Shown here in pieces: positions 45,088 to 53,735 of a DNA stretch of 64,000 nucleotides. The position numbers and the translations under genes are program-made. Numbering within the stretch: the first letter of the stretch is position 1; every line of letters starts with the position of its first letter. Location: positions 1 through 64,000 of the forward strand of contig NZ_JAHUQD010000010.1 in NCBI RefSeq assembly GCF_023838525.1, in the 5' to 3' direction. This DNA comes from Caldicoprobacter algeriensis (lineage in GTDB: Bacteria > Bacillota > Clostridia > Caldicoprobacterales > Caldicoprobacteraceae). Below the pieces are notes generated by a model. That model did no database searches, had not been told where the DNA came from, and was given only the letters and a program-made list of their open reading frames with translations.

Positions 45088-47151
45088 GTGAAACGTGGTA
45101 TAAATATAGGTGCCGCCCTCGAAGCATCTATTGAAGGTGAATGGGGCGTTACTATAAAAGAGGATAGAAATATCATCGCTACATTTCACTATTACACCCC
45201 ATTTTGGTTTACCCACCAAGGAGCAGGGTGGGTGAATCCATCGCCACCTGTCGGTAAAAAATGGGAGGGTTTTAACGAGCAGAAGCAGTTTATAGAAGAT
45301 GAGCTTGATAGAGCGGTTAACTGGGCAAAGAAACGTGGAAGGCAGCTCTTTAGGGGTGAGTTTGGAGCGTACAGCAAGAAAAAACTGCTTAGCTTTTTTA
45401 TCGCTGTGGCTGTGTCGGTTGCTCTTACGCTGACGGCATGTGATAAGGGAGATGAAGCCAAATTGCCCACAGAAGGAATTGCAAACGAGGTTGGCGATGA
45501 TAAGGAAAGTGAAGCTGGTGACGGTAAGGAGAGTGAGGCTGAGATGATATTGGTGAATCAAATAGGTTATGGTATAGATGATCCCAAAATGGCCGTATTT
45601 GTAGTAGAGGTTGATAGCTTTGATGTCATAGACAAAGCCAGCGGTAAGACGGTATTTACCGGCCAAGCTACTGGTCTGAAAAGAGATGCATCTTCGGGGG
45701 ATACGGTTTGCTATGGTGATTTTTCAGGGCTTAGGCAACCTGGTATATACTATATCTCAGTGGGTAAAGGCTTCAAGTCGCCGGAATTTACAATAGCCGA
45801 AAAGCCATATAAGGATATCAAAAATGCTTTGCTTAAAGCCTTTTATTATCAGCGGTGTGGTATGGCGTTGGAAGATAAGTATGCTGGCGTATGGCAGCAT
45901 GATAAGTGCCACGCTGAAGACGGATACATATACGGCGACCAAAATCAACATATTGATACCACAGGGGGATGGCATGATGCTGGTGATTATGGTAAATATG
46001 TTGTACCGGCAGCCAAAGCCGTTGCCGACCTTATGCTGGCATACCAGCTTTCCCCAGAAGCATTTAAAGAGCAGATAAATATTCCCGAAAGCGGTAACGG
46101 TGTACCGGATATACTTAATGAAATCAGGTATGAGCTCGAATGGATGCTAAAGATGCAGGACCCCAAAAGCTATGGAGTCTACCATAAAATAGCCACATTG
46201 AACTTTCCTGGCTTTATAATGCCTGAGGTTGATAAAGATAGAAGATATATAAACCATATTTCAGCTACGGCCACTGCCGATTTTGCTGCTGCAATGGCTA
46301 TGGGATACAGGGTTTATAAATCAATAGATAAGGAATTTGCGGAAAAAATGCTAAAAGCTGCGCAAAACGCATGGCAGTGGCTCGAGGTTAATCCGGATGT
46401 GCCGGGATTTAAAAACCCGCCGGGAGTAAATTCCGGAGAATATGGCGATTCCAATGACCGCGATGAAAGGTTTTGGGCAGCAGTAGAGCTGTACTGTGCC
46501 ACTGGTGAACAAAAATATCATGATTATATAAAATCGTCATATAATGATCCATCGTTTTCAAAAGCCAGTTTTGGCTGGGCTACTGTTGGTGGTTACGGTA
46601 CCGTTTCTTATCTTATGATGAGTCAAGATAAAGTAGACAGTACTGTTTATGATTATTTAAGGTCTCAATTTATAAAAGAAGCCGATAGATTGGTGGATAT
46701 ATGGTCAAATGACGGATATAAAGTGGTATTAAGACCTGATGAGTATTACTGGGGAAGCAATGGAGAGGTTATGAACAGGGCTATGCATCTTATATTAGCC
46801 AATGCTATAGCTGCAAATGCTGAGTATATAAATGCAGCCCGTGACCAATTCCACTATATATTGGGGCGTAATGCTTTGAACCAATGCTATGTGACTGGTT
46901 TCGGGTCCAATCCCATAATGCACCCCCATCACAGGCCCTCGGCAGCCGATGGTATAGAGCAACCGGTACCCGGTATGCTGTCGGGTGGCCCCAACAGTAG
47001 GAGGCAAGATCCTACGGCGCAAGAGAAAATACCGGTTGGTACACCGCCAGCAAAAGCTTTTATTGATGATGCAGGCAGCTATTCTACCAATGAAATTGCT
47101 ATATATTGGAATTCTCCAGCTGTCTTTGTAGCCGCTTATTTTGATAAATAA
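45088..47151 (+). CDS. GH9 glucanase lipoprotein with scarred GH5 fragment fused ahead of its signal peptide
   Basis: From about residue 140 the 687-aa product is a GH9 enzyme: Ig-like N-domain (ILVNQIGYGIDDPKMAVFV), then the catalytic barrel with GGWHDAGDYGKYV (catalytic Asp pair), PHHRPSA and STNEIAIYWNSP (acid Glu). Residues about 98-118 are a lipoprotein signal (KLLSFFIAVAVSVALTLTAC). Residues 1-97 are pieces of a GH5 cellulase: its start RGINIGAALEASIEGEWGV is joined near residue 25 to its end RNIIATFHYYTPFWFTHQG ... FRGEFGAYS. GH5 normally has about 200 residues between these blocks. No start codon remains between the fragment and the GH9 signal, so translation must begin at GTG 45088 or nearby. 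Export of the fusion is doubtful. Confidence 0.85.
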   Translation: MKRGINIGAALEASIEGEWGVTIKEDRNIIATFHYYTPFWFTHQGAGWVNPSPPVGKKWEGFNEQKQFIEDELDRAVNWAKKRGRQLFRGEFGAYSKKKLLSFFIAVAVSVALTLTACDKGDEAKLPTEGIANEVGDDKESEAGDGKESEAEMILVNQIGYGIDDPKMAVFVVEVDSFDVIDKASGKTVFTGQATGLKRDASSGDTVCYGDFSGLRQPGIYYISVGKGFKSPEFTIAEKPYKDIKNALLKAFYYQRCGMALEDKYAGVWQHDKCHAEDGYIYGDQNQHIDTTGGWHDAGDYGKYVVPAAKAVADLMLAYQLSPEAFKEQINIPESGNGVPDILNEIRYELEWMLKMQDPKSYGVYHKIATLNFPGFIMPEVDKDRRYINHISATATADFAAAMAMGYRVYKSIDKEFAEKMLKAAQNAWQWLEVNPDVPGFKNPPGVNSGEYGDSNDRDERFWAAVELYCATGEQKYHDYIKSSYNDPSFSKASFGWATVGGYGTVSYLMMSQDKVDSTVYDYLRSQFIKEADRLVDIWSNDGYKVVLRPDEYYWGSNGEVMNRAMHLILANAIAANAEYINAARDQFHYILGRNALNQCYVTGFGSNPIMHPHHRPSAADGIEQPVPGMLSGGPNSRRQDPTAQEKIPVGTPPAKAFIDDAGSYSTNEIAIYWNSPAVFVAAYFDK

Positions 47152-47168
47152 GCACGAAGGTGTTGAAT

Positions 47169-48299
47169 ATGATAAAGCATATTATTGCCATCTCCATAGC
47201 TTTAGTTCTGATGCTCACAGGCTGTGGCAGTGGAGCTGACAAAAATGATGATCAGGATCAGACAATAGGTGAAGAGGAGGGCCAGAATATGATACAAGAT
47301 ATACCATCTTTAAAGGAAGTCTATAGAGATTATTTTCCTATAGGCGCAGCTGTAAGTGCTGACGCAATATTAAAAAGTCCTGATAAAGAGCTTATAGCTA
47401 AACATTTTAATACGCTTACACCCGAGAATGCGATGAAATTCCAGCCTATACATCCTGAGGACGGCGTATATAATTTCGAACACGCAGATAGGATTGTGGA
47501 GTTTGCACAGCAAAACGGTATGAGGGTGGTCGGGCATACCCTTATTTGGCATCAGCAGACGCCCGACTGGGTATTCAGGGATGCTAATGGAAACCTTGTA
47601 AGCAGAGAAGTGCTCTTAGAGAGGATGGAGGAGCATATAAAGACAGTGGTTGGGCGTTATAGGGGTAAGGTATATGGTTGGGATGTGGTAAACGAGGCCA
47701 TAGCTGACTCGCCTCCTTATGATTTACGGGATACTATGTGGAGAAAGATTATAGGAGATGATTATATCGAATGGGCTTTTAAGTTTGCCCATGAAGCCGA
47801 TCCCGAAGCCGAACTGTATTATAATGATTACAACACAGAAACGCCCGGTAAAAGGGAGGCTATATACAACCTTGTAAAAGGGCTTAAAGAAAAAGGTATT
47901 CGCATAGATGCTGTGGGTATGCAGTCGCATATAAACATTTATTATCCTTCCATACAGGAAGTCGAGAATTCTATAAAGAAATTTGCTTCACTTGGAATAA
48001 AGGTAAACATAAGCGAACTAGATATGGACGTGTATAAATGGGATGACAGGGAAGATAGATACAGAGGTGGCGTGCCGGATGATATATTGCAATTGCAGGC
48101 TGATCGGTATGGTGAGCTATTTGGGTTATACAGGCGCTATAAAGAGGTTATAGGTCGTGTTACTTTTTGGGGATATTATGATGGCGGATCGTGGCTGAAT
48201 AACTTTCCGGTTAAGGGTCGAACCAATTATCCGTTGCTCTTTGATAGGCAGTTTAAGCCCAAGCCTGCTTTTTGGAGCGTAGTAAACTTTGATTTGTAA
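47169..48299 (+). CDS. GH10 endo-beta-1,4-xylanase, lipoprotein
   Basis: The start is ATG 47169, eight bases after GAAGGTG. The 376-aa product has a lipoprotein signal (IALVLMLTGCGSG, Cys near 19) and a single GH10 barrel: FNTLTPENAMKFQPIHPE, VGHTLIWHQQTPDWVF, acid/base Glu in YGWDVVNEAI, nucleophile Glu in NISELDMDV, and WGYYDGGSW. It would cut xylan into xylo-oligosaccharides on the cell surface for the adjacent transporters. It starts 17 bases after the GH9 stop, so it is probably co-transcribed. Confidence 0.94.
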   Translation: MIKHIIAISIALVLMLTGCGSGADKNDDQDQTIGEEEGQNMIQDIPSLKEVYRDYFPIGAAVSADAILKSPDKELIAKHFNTLTPENAMKFQPIHPEDGVYNFEHADRIVEFAQQNGMRVVGHTLIWHQQTPDWVFRDANGNLVSREVLLERMEEHIKTVVGRYRGKVYGWDVVNEAIADSPPYDLRDTMWRKIIGDDYIEWAFKFAHEADPEAELYYNDYNTETPGKREAIYNLVKGLKEKGIRIDAVGMQSHINIYYPSIQEVENSIKKFASLGIKVNISELDMDVYKWDDREDRYRGGVPDDILQLQADRYGELFGLYRRYKEVIGRVTFWGYYDGGSWLNNFPVKGRTNYPLLFDRQFKPKPAFWSVVNFDL

Positions 48300-48346
48300 A
48301 CTTTTAAAGGCTCTCATCTAAACTAATGAGAGCCTTTAAAAGTTTT
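48298..48346 (+). terminator. Terminator after the xylanase gene
   Basis: A perfect 20-bp stem (48298-48317/48326-48345) with loop CTAAACTA, starting inside the stop codon and ending TTTT. Confidence 0.85.
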
Positions 48347-48463
48347 ATGTCAAATTGCTGCGCTTTTATGGTAGAATATTTATATGTAATGTATGCACGT
48401 GGTTTAATATATGGATACTGTGAGAACAAATAGTTAATATAGAAAAATGAGGTAGGTAGAAGT

Positions 48464-49321
48464 ATGAGAACAGTACAAGCTGTGTTTGCTGCAATGCTTG
48501 TTGTAATTTTAGCTATCAACCTGGTAGCTATTGGGCTTAGCATTGCGTTTAGCATCACTTTTTTGTGCCTGGAATTTTACGACGAGGTTTTCCAAAAAAC
48601 TCAATTTTACGGCCAAATCAGGCAGTGGCTTTTTAATAGAGTGAACACAGAACTGCCCAACGGCCATGAAGCGCTTCCTTACCTTGAAAAAGCCATGACG
48701 GAAGATTGGCTGAGGGATGAAGTATTGTTCTTGGGCGGACATCTGTTTAGGTTTTTAAAAGGCAAAAGCGATCAGCTACCCGTTATACCGCTGTACAAAT
48801 TGTTTGATCGTTTGGATGATTACATGAGCCAAGCCCAGCTTGAAAATAGGGATAAGATGATCAATTACTGGTTTGGTCCAATACCCCAACGTGTACGCTT
48901 CCAGGATATTTTATCAGTGGAGTTTTTCTGGGTCATTCGTCAATTTGTAAGGGCTTTTAAATGGCTATCGTGGGGGACCGTTGCCATATTTTTGGCCCTG
49001 GCCGGGATTTTGGTTGCGGTTGTAAAGGGAATAAAACAATCATTGATTTGGATAGGTGCCTCAATGGCGTCAGCTGGGGGAGTGATGTTGGAACTATCGC
49101 TGGCTACAAAGTGGATATTGTTAAGCAATGGAATGATACCGCAATGGGCATTAAGCCCTGCATTGTTTAAATTCCCTCCCCGTGCCATAGAATTGCTGCT
49201 AAGGACATTTGTGGAGCATTTCCTGCTGAGGATCAATTTGATAGCCTTATCGCTGCTGCTCGTTGGAGCCGTCCTTATAACCTTCTGTAATTTTGATAGG
49301 GAATTGACCGTTATAAAATAA
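48464..49321 (+). CDS. Hypothetical integral membrane protein
   Basis: The 285-aa protein has an N-terminal helix (about residues 7-30), an extracytoplasmic-looking region with amphipathic segments (35-160), and three more helices (about 168-188, 193-212, 252-273). It resembles TIGR01906/DUF1461-type membrane proteins in layout, but I cannot name a function. The ribosome site (GAGGTAGG) is moderate. Confidence 0.72.
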   Translation: MRTVQAVFAAMLVVILAINLVAIGLSIAFSITFLCLEFYDEVFQKTQFYGQIRQWLFNRVNTELPNGHEALPYLEKAMTEDWLRDEVLFLGGHLFRFLKGKSDQLPVIPLYKLFDRLDDYMSQAQLENRDKMINYWFGPIPQRVRFQDILSVEFFWVIRQFVRAFKWLSWGTVAIFLALAGILVAVVKGIKQSLIWIGASMASAGGVMLELSLATKWILLSNGMIPQWALSPALFKFPPRAIELLLRTFVEHFLLRINLIALSLLLVGAVLITFCNFDRELTVIK

Positions 49322-49427
49322 ATTTTTTATTTTATAAAATTTTTAGAAGGAATAAAGGATGTGATATCGAATATATATTTTATGCAAACGATTGTACAAA
49401 CCTTTGCAAAGAGGGAGGTCAACTATA

Positions 49428-50795
49428 GTGGGAATGCATGAAAGATTTCAATTGAAGAGCGTGGAGGACCTGTCTGACAAGATAAGGGCGCTGGGGATAC
49501 ATATGCCTGTATCCGTCGATATCGATGCGCTGCGACAACCTGTCAGGCTGGGTGACAGGGTCATTCCAAATTCCATGGCTATACAGCCGATGGAGGGCTG
49601 CGATGGAACGGCCGCGGGGGAACCGGATGAGCTAACTTTTAGGCGTTATCGGCGTTTTGCATCCGGTGGTGCCGGGCTCATATGGATTGAGGCGACTGCC
49701 GTTGTGCCCGAGGGTAGAGCCAATCCGCGGCAGCTGTATCTGTGCCGCCAAAACAAGGATGGATTTGCACGGCTCCTTGATACTATAATGGAGATTGCAA
49801 AAGCGCATTTTGGGCCTGATCATCGCCCTTATACCGTTATCCAGCTTACACATTCCGGCCGATACAGCAAGCCGGAGGGTAGACCCGCTCCCATAATCGC
49901 TGCGAGAAACCCATATCTTGACGGCAATCTTCCCGATGACTATCCCGTGATTTCGGATGAGCAACTGAAGGAGTTGGAGGACAGGTTTGTTGAAGCGGCT
50001 GAACTGGCCAGCGAAATCGGGTTTGATGCCGTGGATATAAAAAGCTGTCACAGGTATTTGAACTCGGAGCTTTTATCGGCATTTACCAGAGAAGGCAATT
50101 ACGGAGGGAGCTTTGAGAACCGAACCCGTTTCCTCATAAATATAGTCGACAAGATCAAACAGCGCCTTGGCGATGCCATCGATGTCACCCTTAGGCTCAA
50201 TGGCTATGATGCCATACCTTATCCCTATGGATGGGGAGTGGATAAGGAAGACCACAGGAAGCCTGACCTGACTGAACCCATACGGCTTGTTAAAATTCTA
50301 CGGGACAAAGGCATCAAGATGGTCAACATAACCTGCGGCAATCCTTATTATAACCCCCATGTCAACAGGCCTTATGACAGTGGCCCATATATCCCACTCG
50401 AACACCCGCTTGAGGGCGTTGCCAGGATGCTCGGCTTTGCAAAGAAGATTCAGGACAGCGTACCTGATATAGTTGTGCTGTCGTCGGGGCTCAGCTGGCT
50501 TCGCCATCTATCGCCCTACGCAGCTGCTGGGGGCATTAAAGAAGGGTGGTTCAAGATAGCAGGGTTTGGGCGAATGGCATTTGCCTATCCCGATTTCGCA
50601 AGAGATGTCCTCGAGAAGGGGGCATTGGACGAGAAAAAGTGCTGCATTGCCTGCGGGAAGTGCTCGGAGATAATGAGGGATGGTGGCAAAGCCGGCTGTG
50701 TCATAAGGGATGCTGAGGTTTACGCTCCCATATACAAAGCTGGAAGGGAAGGTAAACCGCCTATACAGAGCAACAGGCTGGCCGAACATGTGTAA
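49428..50795 (+). CDS. Old-yellow-enzyme family NADH:flavin oxidoreductase
   Basis: The start is GTG 49428, nine bases after GGGAGG; ATG 49434 is the alternative. The 455-aa protein has an FMN-binding TIM barrel: NSMAIQPMEGCDGT, YTVIQLTHSGRYS, FVEAAELASEIGFDAVDIKS, LLSAFTREGNYGGSFENRTR, VTLRLNGYD, and GFGRMAFAYPDFARDVL. A Cys cluster CCIACGKCSEI ... AGC follows, as in 2,4-dienoyl-CoA reductase-type enzymes that bind 4Fe-4S. The usual C-terminal FAD/NAD half is missing. The next gene encodes a separate FAD protein. The substrate is unknown. Confidence 0.9.
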   Translation: MGMHERFQLKSVEDLSDKIRALGIHMPVSVDIDALRQPVRLGDRVIPNSMAIQPMEGCDGTAAGEPDELTFRRYRRFASGGAGLIWIEATAVVPEGRANPRQLYLCRQNKDGFARLLDTIMEIAKAHFGPDHRPYTVIQLTHSGRYSKPEGRPAPIIAARNPYLDGNLPDDYPVISDEQLKELEDRFVEAAELASEIGFDAVDIKSCHRYLNSELLSAFTREGNYGGSFENRTRFLINIVDKIKQRLGDAIDVTLRLNGYDAIPYPYGWGVDKEDHRKPDLTEPIRLVKILRDKGIKMVNITCGNPYYNPHVNRPYDSGPYIPLEHPLEGVARMLGFAKKIQDSVPDIVVLSSGLSWLRHLSPYAAAGGIKEGWFKIAGFGRMAFAYPDFARDVLEKGALDEKKCCIACGKCSEIMRDGGKAGCVIRDAEVYAPIYKAGREGKPPIQSNRLAEHV

Positions 50796-50824
50796 AATTC
50801 ATATATAGGAGGGCGTGATGGTGT

Positions 50825-52687
50825 ATGAAGCGTTTTAAATGCGATGTGTTGGTTGTAGGCGGGGGAGGAGCGGCGCTCAGGGCTGCAATTGCAGCCAGAG
50901 AGCTTGCCCCTGAATGCAGGGTGATCTTGGTTACAAAAGGCAAGCTGGGTACCACAGGCACCACTGCCAATTCGTGTTCGGACAGAATGGCGTTCCATGC
51001 TACACTGCCTCATACCGAACCGGGGGGAGAGGATGCATGGAAGTATCACGCAGATGATATTTACAGGCTGGGCGGCAGGGTTTCGGATTACGACCTCGCG
51101 GTTATATTGGCTAAAAAATCCTGTGAGGCCTTTGAATATTTGGACTCCCTCGGCGTACCGTTTGTAAAGAAGAACGGCAAGGCCCACCAATTTGTCACCG
51201 ATGGTTCGAAATACGCCAGGGCCTGTTATACCGGGCCTAAAACGGCCATCCATATTGAAGAGGCTCTGGTCAGAAGGGCTAGGGAACTGGACCTTGAAGT
51301 TGTTGAAAACAGCATGATAGTGAGCCTCCTGGTGGAGGACGGGGAGATAGCAGGTGCCATTGGAGTTGACGAGGCGGACGAGATACTTCTCTTTGATACG
51401 CCTGCAGTTGTGCTGGGTACAGGCGGCGGGGGAGAGGTTTTTGAATACAACGTGTATCCGCCCGGTGCAACAGGTGACGGGTATGCCCTGGCGCTGCGGG
51501 CCGGTGCATCTCTGGTAAACATGGAGTTCATACAGATCGGTTTGTCGTCTGTAAAGACCAAGCTGGCGTGTTCAGGAAGCCTCATGAGGGCAGTACCGCG
51601 TTTTGTAAACGACCATGGGGAGGAGTTTTTGATCAAGTATTTCCCCGAGGGCACCACATGGATGGAGGTACACAACGTCGTATTTGAGAAGGGCGCCAGC
51701 TGGCCTGTATCCTGTGAGCATGCCTCCAGCCAGATAGACATCGCCGTATTTAAGGAGATAATGAAGGGTAGGCGTGTATATCTTGACTTCTCCACAAATC
51801 CGCAGGGATTTCAGTTTGACCAGCTGAAAACCGAAAATCGGCAGCGGTATACACAAGAGATCAACAATACTATGTCCGATGATCAGCGGGAAATCAGTCC
51901 ATTGGCGCGCCTTAAGGAGATCAATTCCGCGTCTATACAGTGGCTCAAGGACAACGGGATTGACCTTGAACAAGGTGAAATGATAGAGATAGTACCAGCT
52001 GCACAGCATTTCCAGGGCGGCGTCAAGATAAGGGAAAAGGGTAATACCGAGGTGAGAGGCTTGTTTGCTGCCGGGGAGTGCGCTGGGGGGCAGCATGGTG
52101 CCAACCGGCCTGGTGGCAATGCTCTTCTGGACTGTCAGGTGTTTGGCAAGATCGCCGGCGAAGAGGCGGTACGCTACGCAAAATCGGTTTTGCCGAAGAA
52201 AAAGGCGATTACAGATAAGATGTGCGAAGGGCTACAAAAAGAAGGGCTTATTCTTGTGTACAATGGCGCGGCTGGTGCTGCCAAGGCAGGTGAGGGCGCC
52301 GGAAGAAGCATCTATGCCTCTGAACTCAAACGGGAGATTCAAAAGTTGATGGCACGTTATGTCTCGATAGTTCGCACGTATGAGGGACTTTCCAGGGCAT
52401 GGCAGCGATTGGAGGAACTGGAGCAGTATGAGGTGAAGCGCGGGAACCTTGGCCTTATAGAATACTACGAGTGTCTCAACCTTTTGCTGGTGGCCAAGGC
52501 CATGGTTATGGCGTCTATGCAGCGCCACGAAAGCAGGGGTCCGCATCTCTTCTTCGAATCGGAGGATGACTTGAGGCCTGTGCCCGGCAATCCAGATTAT
52601 GAGAAGTACTTTGTTATAAGATACAAAGGTAATGAGCTTGTGGCCGAGGCTCAGGACCCTGTAAGACCAGATGATAACGGGAGGTAA
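50825..52687 (+). CDS. SdhA/FrdA-type FAD-dependent oxidoreductase
   Basis: The 620-aa protein starts with a dinucleotide fold (CDVLVVGGGGAALRAAIAAR) and matches succinate dehydrogenase/fumarate reductase flavoproteins: TTGTTANSCSDRMAF, VLGTGGGGEVFEYN, GATGDGYALALRAGA, ARLKEINSASIQWL and the FAD-contact LFAAGECAGGQHGANRPGGN. GGAGGG precedes the start. No iron-sulfur or membrane subunit adjoins, so it is not a respiratory complex. It is probably a cytoplasmic dehydrogenase or reductase acting with the neighbouring OYE protein. Confidence 0.9.
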   Translation: MKRFKCDVLVVGGGGAALRAAIAARELAPECRVILVTKGKLGTTGTTANSCSDRMAFHATLPHTEPGGEDAWKYHADDIYRLGGRVSDYDLAVILAKKSCEAFEYLDSLGVPFVKKNGKAHQFVTDGSKYARACYTGPKTAIHIEEALVRRARELDLEVVENSMIVSLLVEDGEIAGAIGVDEADEILLFDTPAVVLGTGGGGEVFEYNVYPPGATGDGYALALRAGASLVNMEFIQIGLSSVKTKLACSGSLMRAVPRFVNDHGEEFLIKYFPEGTTWMEVHNVVFEKGASWPVSCEHASSQIDIAVFKEIMKGRRVYLDFSTNPQGFQFDQLKTENRQRYTQEINNTMSDDQREISPLARLKEINSASIQWLKDNGIDLEQGEMIEIVPAAQHFQGGVKIREKGNTEVRGLFAAGECAGGQHGANRPGGNALLDCQVFGKIAGEEAVRYAKSVLPKKKAITDKMCEGLQKEGLILVYNGAAGAAKAGEGAGRSIYASELKREIQKLMARYVSIVRTYEGLSRAWQRLEELEQYEVKRGNLGLIEYYECLNLLLVAKAMVMASMQRHESRGPHLFFESEDDLRPVPGNPDYEKYFVIRYKGNELVAEAQDPVRPDDNGR

Positions 52688-52693
52688 GTGCAT

Positions 52694-53698
52694 TTGGCAA
52701 CCATAAAGGATGTGGCAAAAAGAGCAGGCGTGTCGCCCAGCACCGTGTCACGGGCATTGAGCGGGAAAGTGCCGGTTGATAAAGAGACGCGGGAAAGGGT
52801 CATGGAGGCCGTACGCGCCCTTAACTATAAGCCCAACATCCTGGCCAAGGGGTTGAAAGAGGGCAGGACCAACACCGTAGGCCTTATTGTCCCTAATATA
52901 TGCAATCCTGTGTTTCCTGCGGTGGCACGGGGTGTGGAGGACGTGGCCAGGGAACACGGTTTTACCGTCATATTGTGCAATACCGATGAAAACATTGAAG
53001 CCGAGAAGGACTATGTCGAGAAACTACAAAAGCGGTGGGTGGACGGCTTCATATTTGCCACGGCCAGGGAAGAAAGCCAACACATATTCGAGCTTAAAGA
53101 GAAGGGTTTTCCCGTGGTGCTGGTAGTGCGGCATATGGGCCAAGCGGTGGATGCCGTGGTAATAGATAATTATAAATCATCCTTTGAGGCCGTTAAATAC
53201 CTGATCAATACAGGGCACAGGAGGATATGCATAATAAACGGCGATACCAGCTTGACGCTGTACAAGGAGCGCTTCGAAGGTTACAGGCATGCCCTTCAAG
53301 CTGCTGGATTGCCCGTTGTGCCGGAGCTGGTGCTGGATGTGGCTGGTCGAGATGATAACGGCTATGGAGCTGTTACGGCCATGTTAAAGAAGGGAATACT
53401 GCCCGATGCTGTGTTTGCCACAAGCGACCCCAGGGCGATTGGCGCCATAAGGGCTATCAAGGACTGCGGCCTGAGCGTACCTGGTGATGTGTCGGTGGTG
53501 GGATTTGACGACCTGGATATAAGCGCTTTTCTGGATCCACCCCTTACCACGGTTTCTCAGCCGCTGTATGAAATGGGAGCCAGGGCGGCACGCAGGCTTA
53601 TCGATATGATCAACGGTGAAAAATCTGGGCAGCCAAAAGTTGAACTTGTAGAGGCCAATCTGGTGATAAGGAAATCGGTCAAAGTGCGGGAGCATTGA
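52694..53698 (+). CDS. LacI-family transcriptional regulator
   Basis: The start is TTG 52694, nine bases after GGGAGG; GTG 52688 is too close. The 334-aa protein has a LacI helix-turn-helix with hinge (TIKDVAKRAGVSPSTVSRAL ... YKPNILAKGL) and a periplasmic-binding-like sensor domain (TNTVGLIVPNICNPVFPAVA ... DVSVVGFDDLDISAFLDPPL). It probably controls the flanking oxidoreductase genes in response to a sugar or derivative. It is in line with them rather than divergent. Confidence 0.94.
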   Translation: MATIKDVAKRAGVSPSTVSRALSGKVPVDKETRERVMEAVRALNYKPNILAKGLKEGRTNTVGLIVPNICNPVFPAVARGVEDVAREHGFTVILCNTDENIEAEKDYVEKLQKRWVDGFIFATAREESQHIFELKEKGFPVVLVVRHMGQAVDAVVIDNYKSSFEAVKYLINTGHRRICIINGDTSLTLYKERFEGYRHALQAAGLPVVPELVLDVAGRDDNGYGAVTAMLKKGILPDAVFATSDPRAIGAIRAIKDCGLSVPGDVSVVGFDDLDISAFLDPPLTTVSQPLYEMGARAARRLIDMINGEKSGQPKVELVEANLVIRKSVKVREH

Positions 53699-53735
53699 TA
53701 AAATTATATTTTTAATCAAGAAAGGGATGGTGTAC

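Noticed and set aside
44869-45666. 265-aa minus-strand frame across the GH5/GH9 junction
   Set aside because: It crosses a strong terminator and opposes the GH9 gene; no family match or ribosome site.
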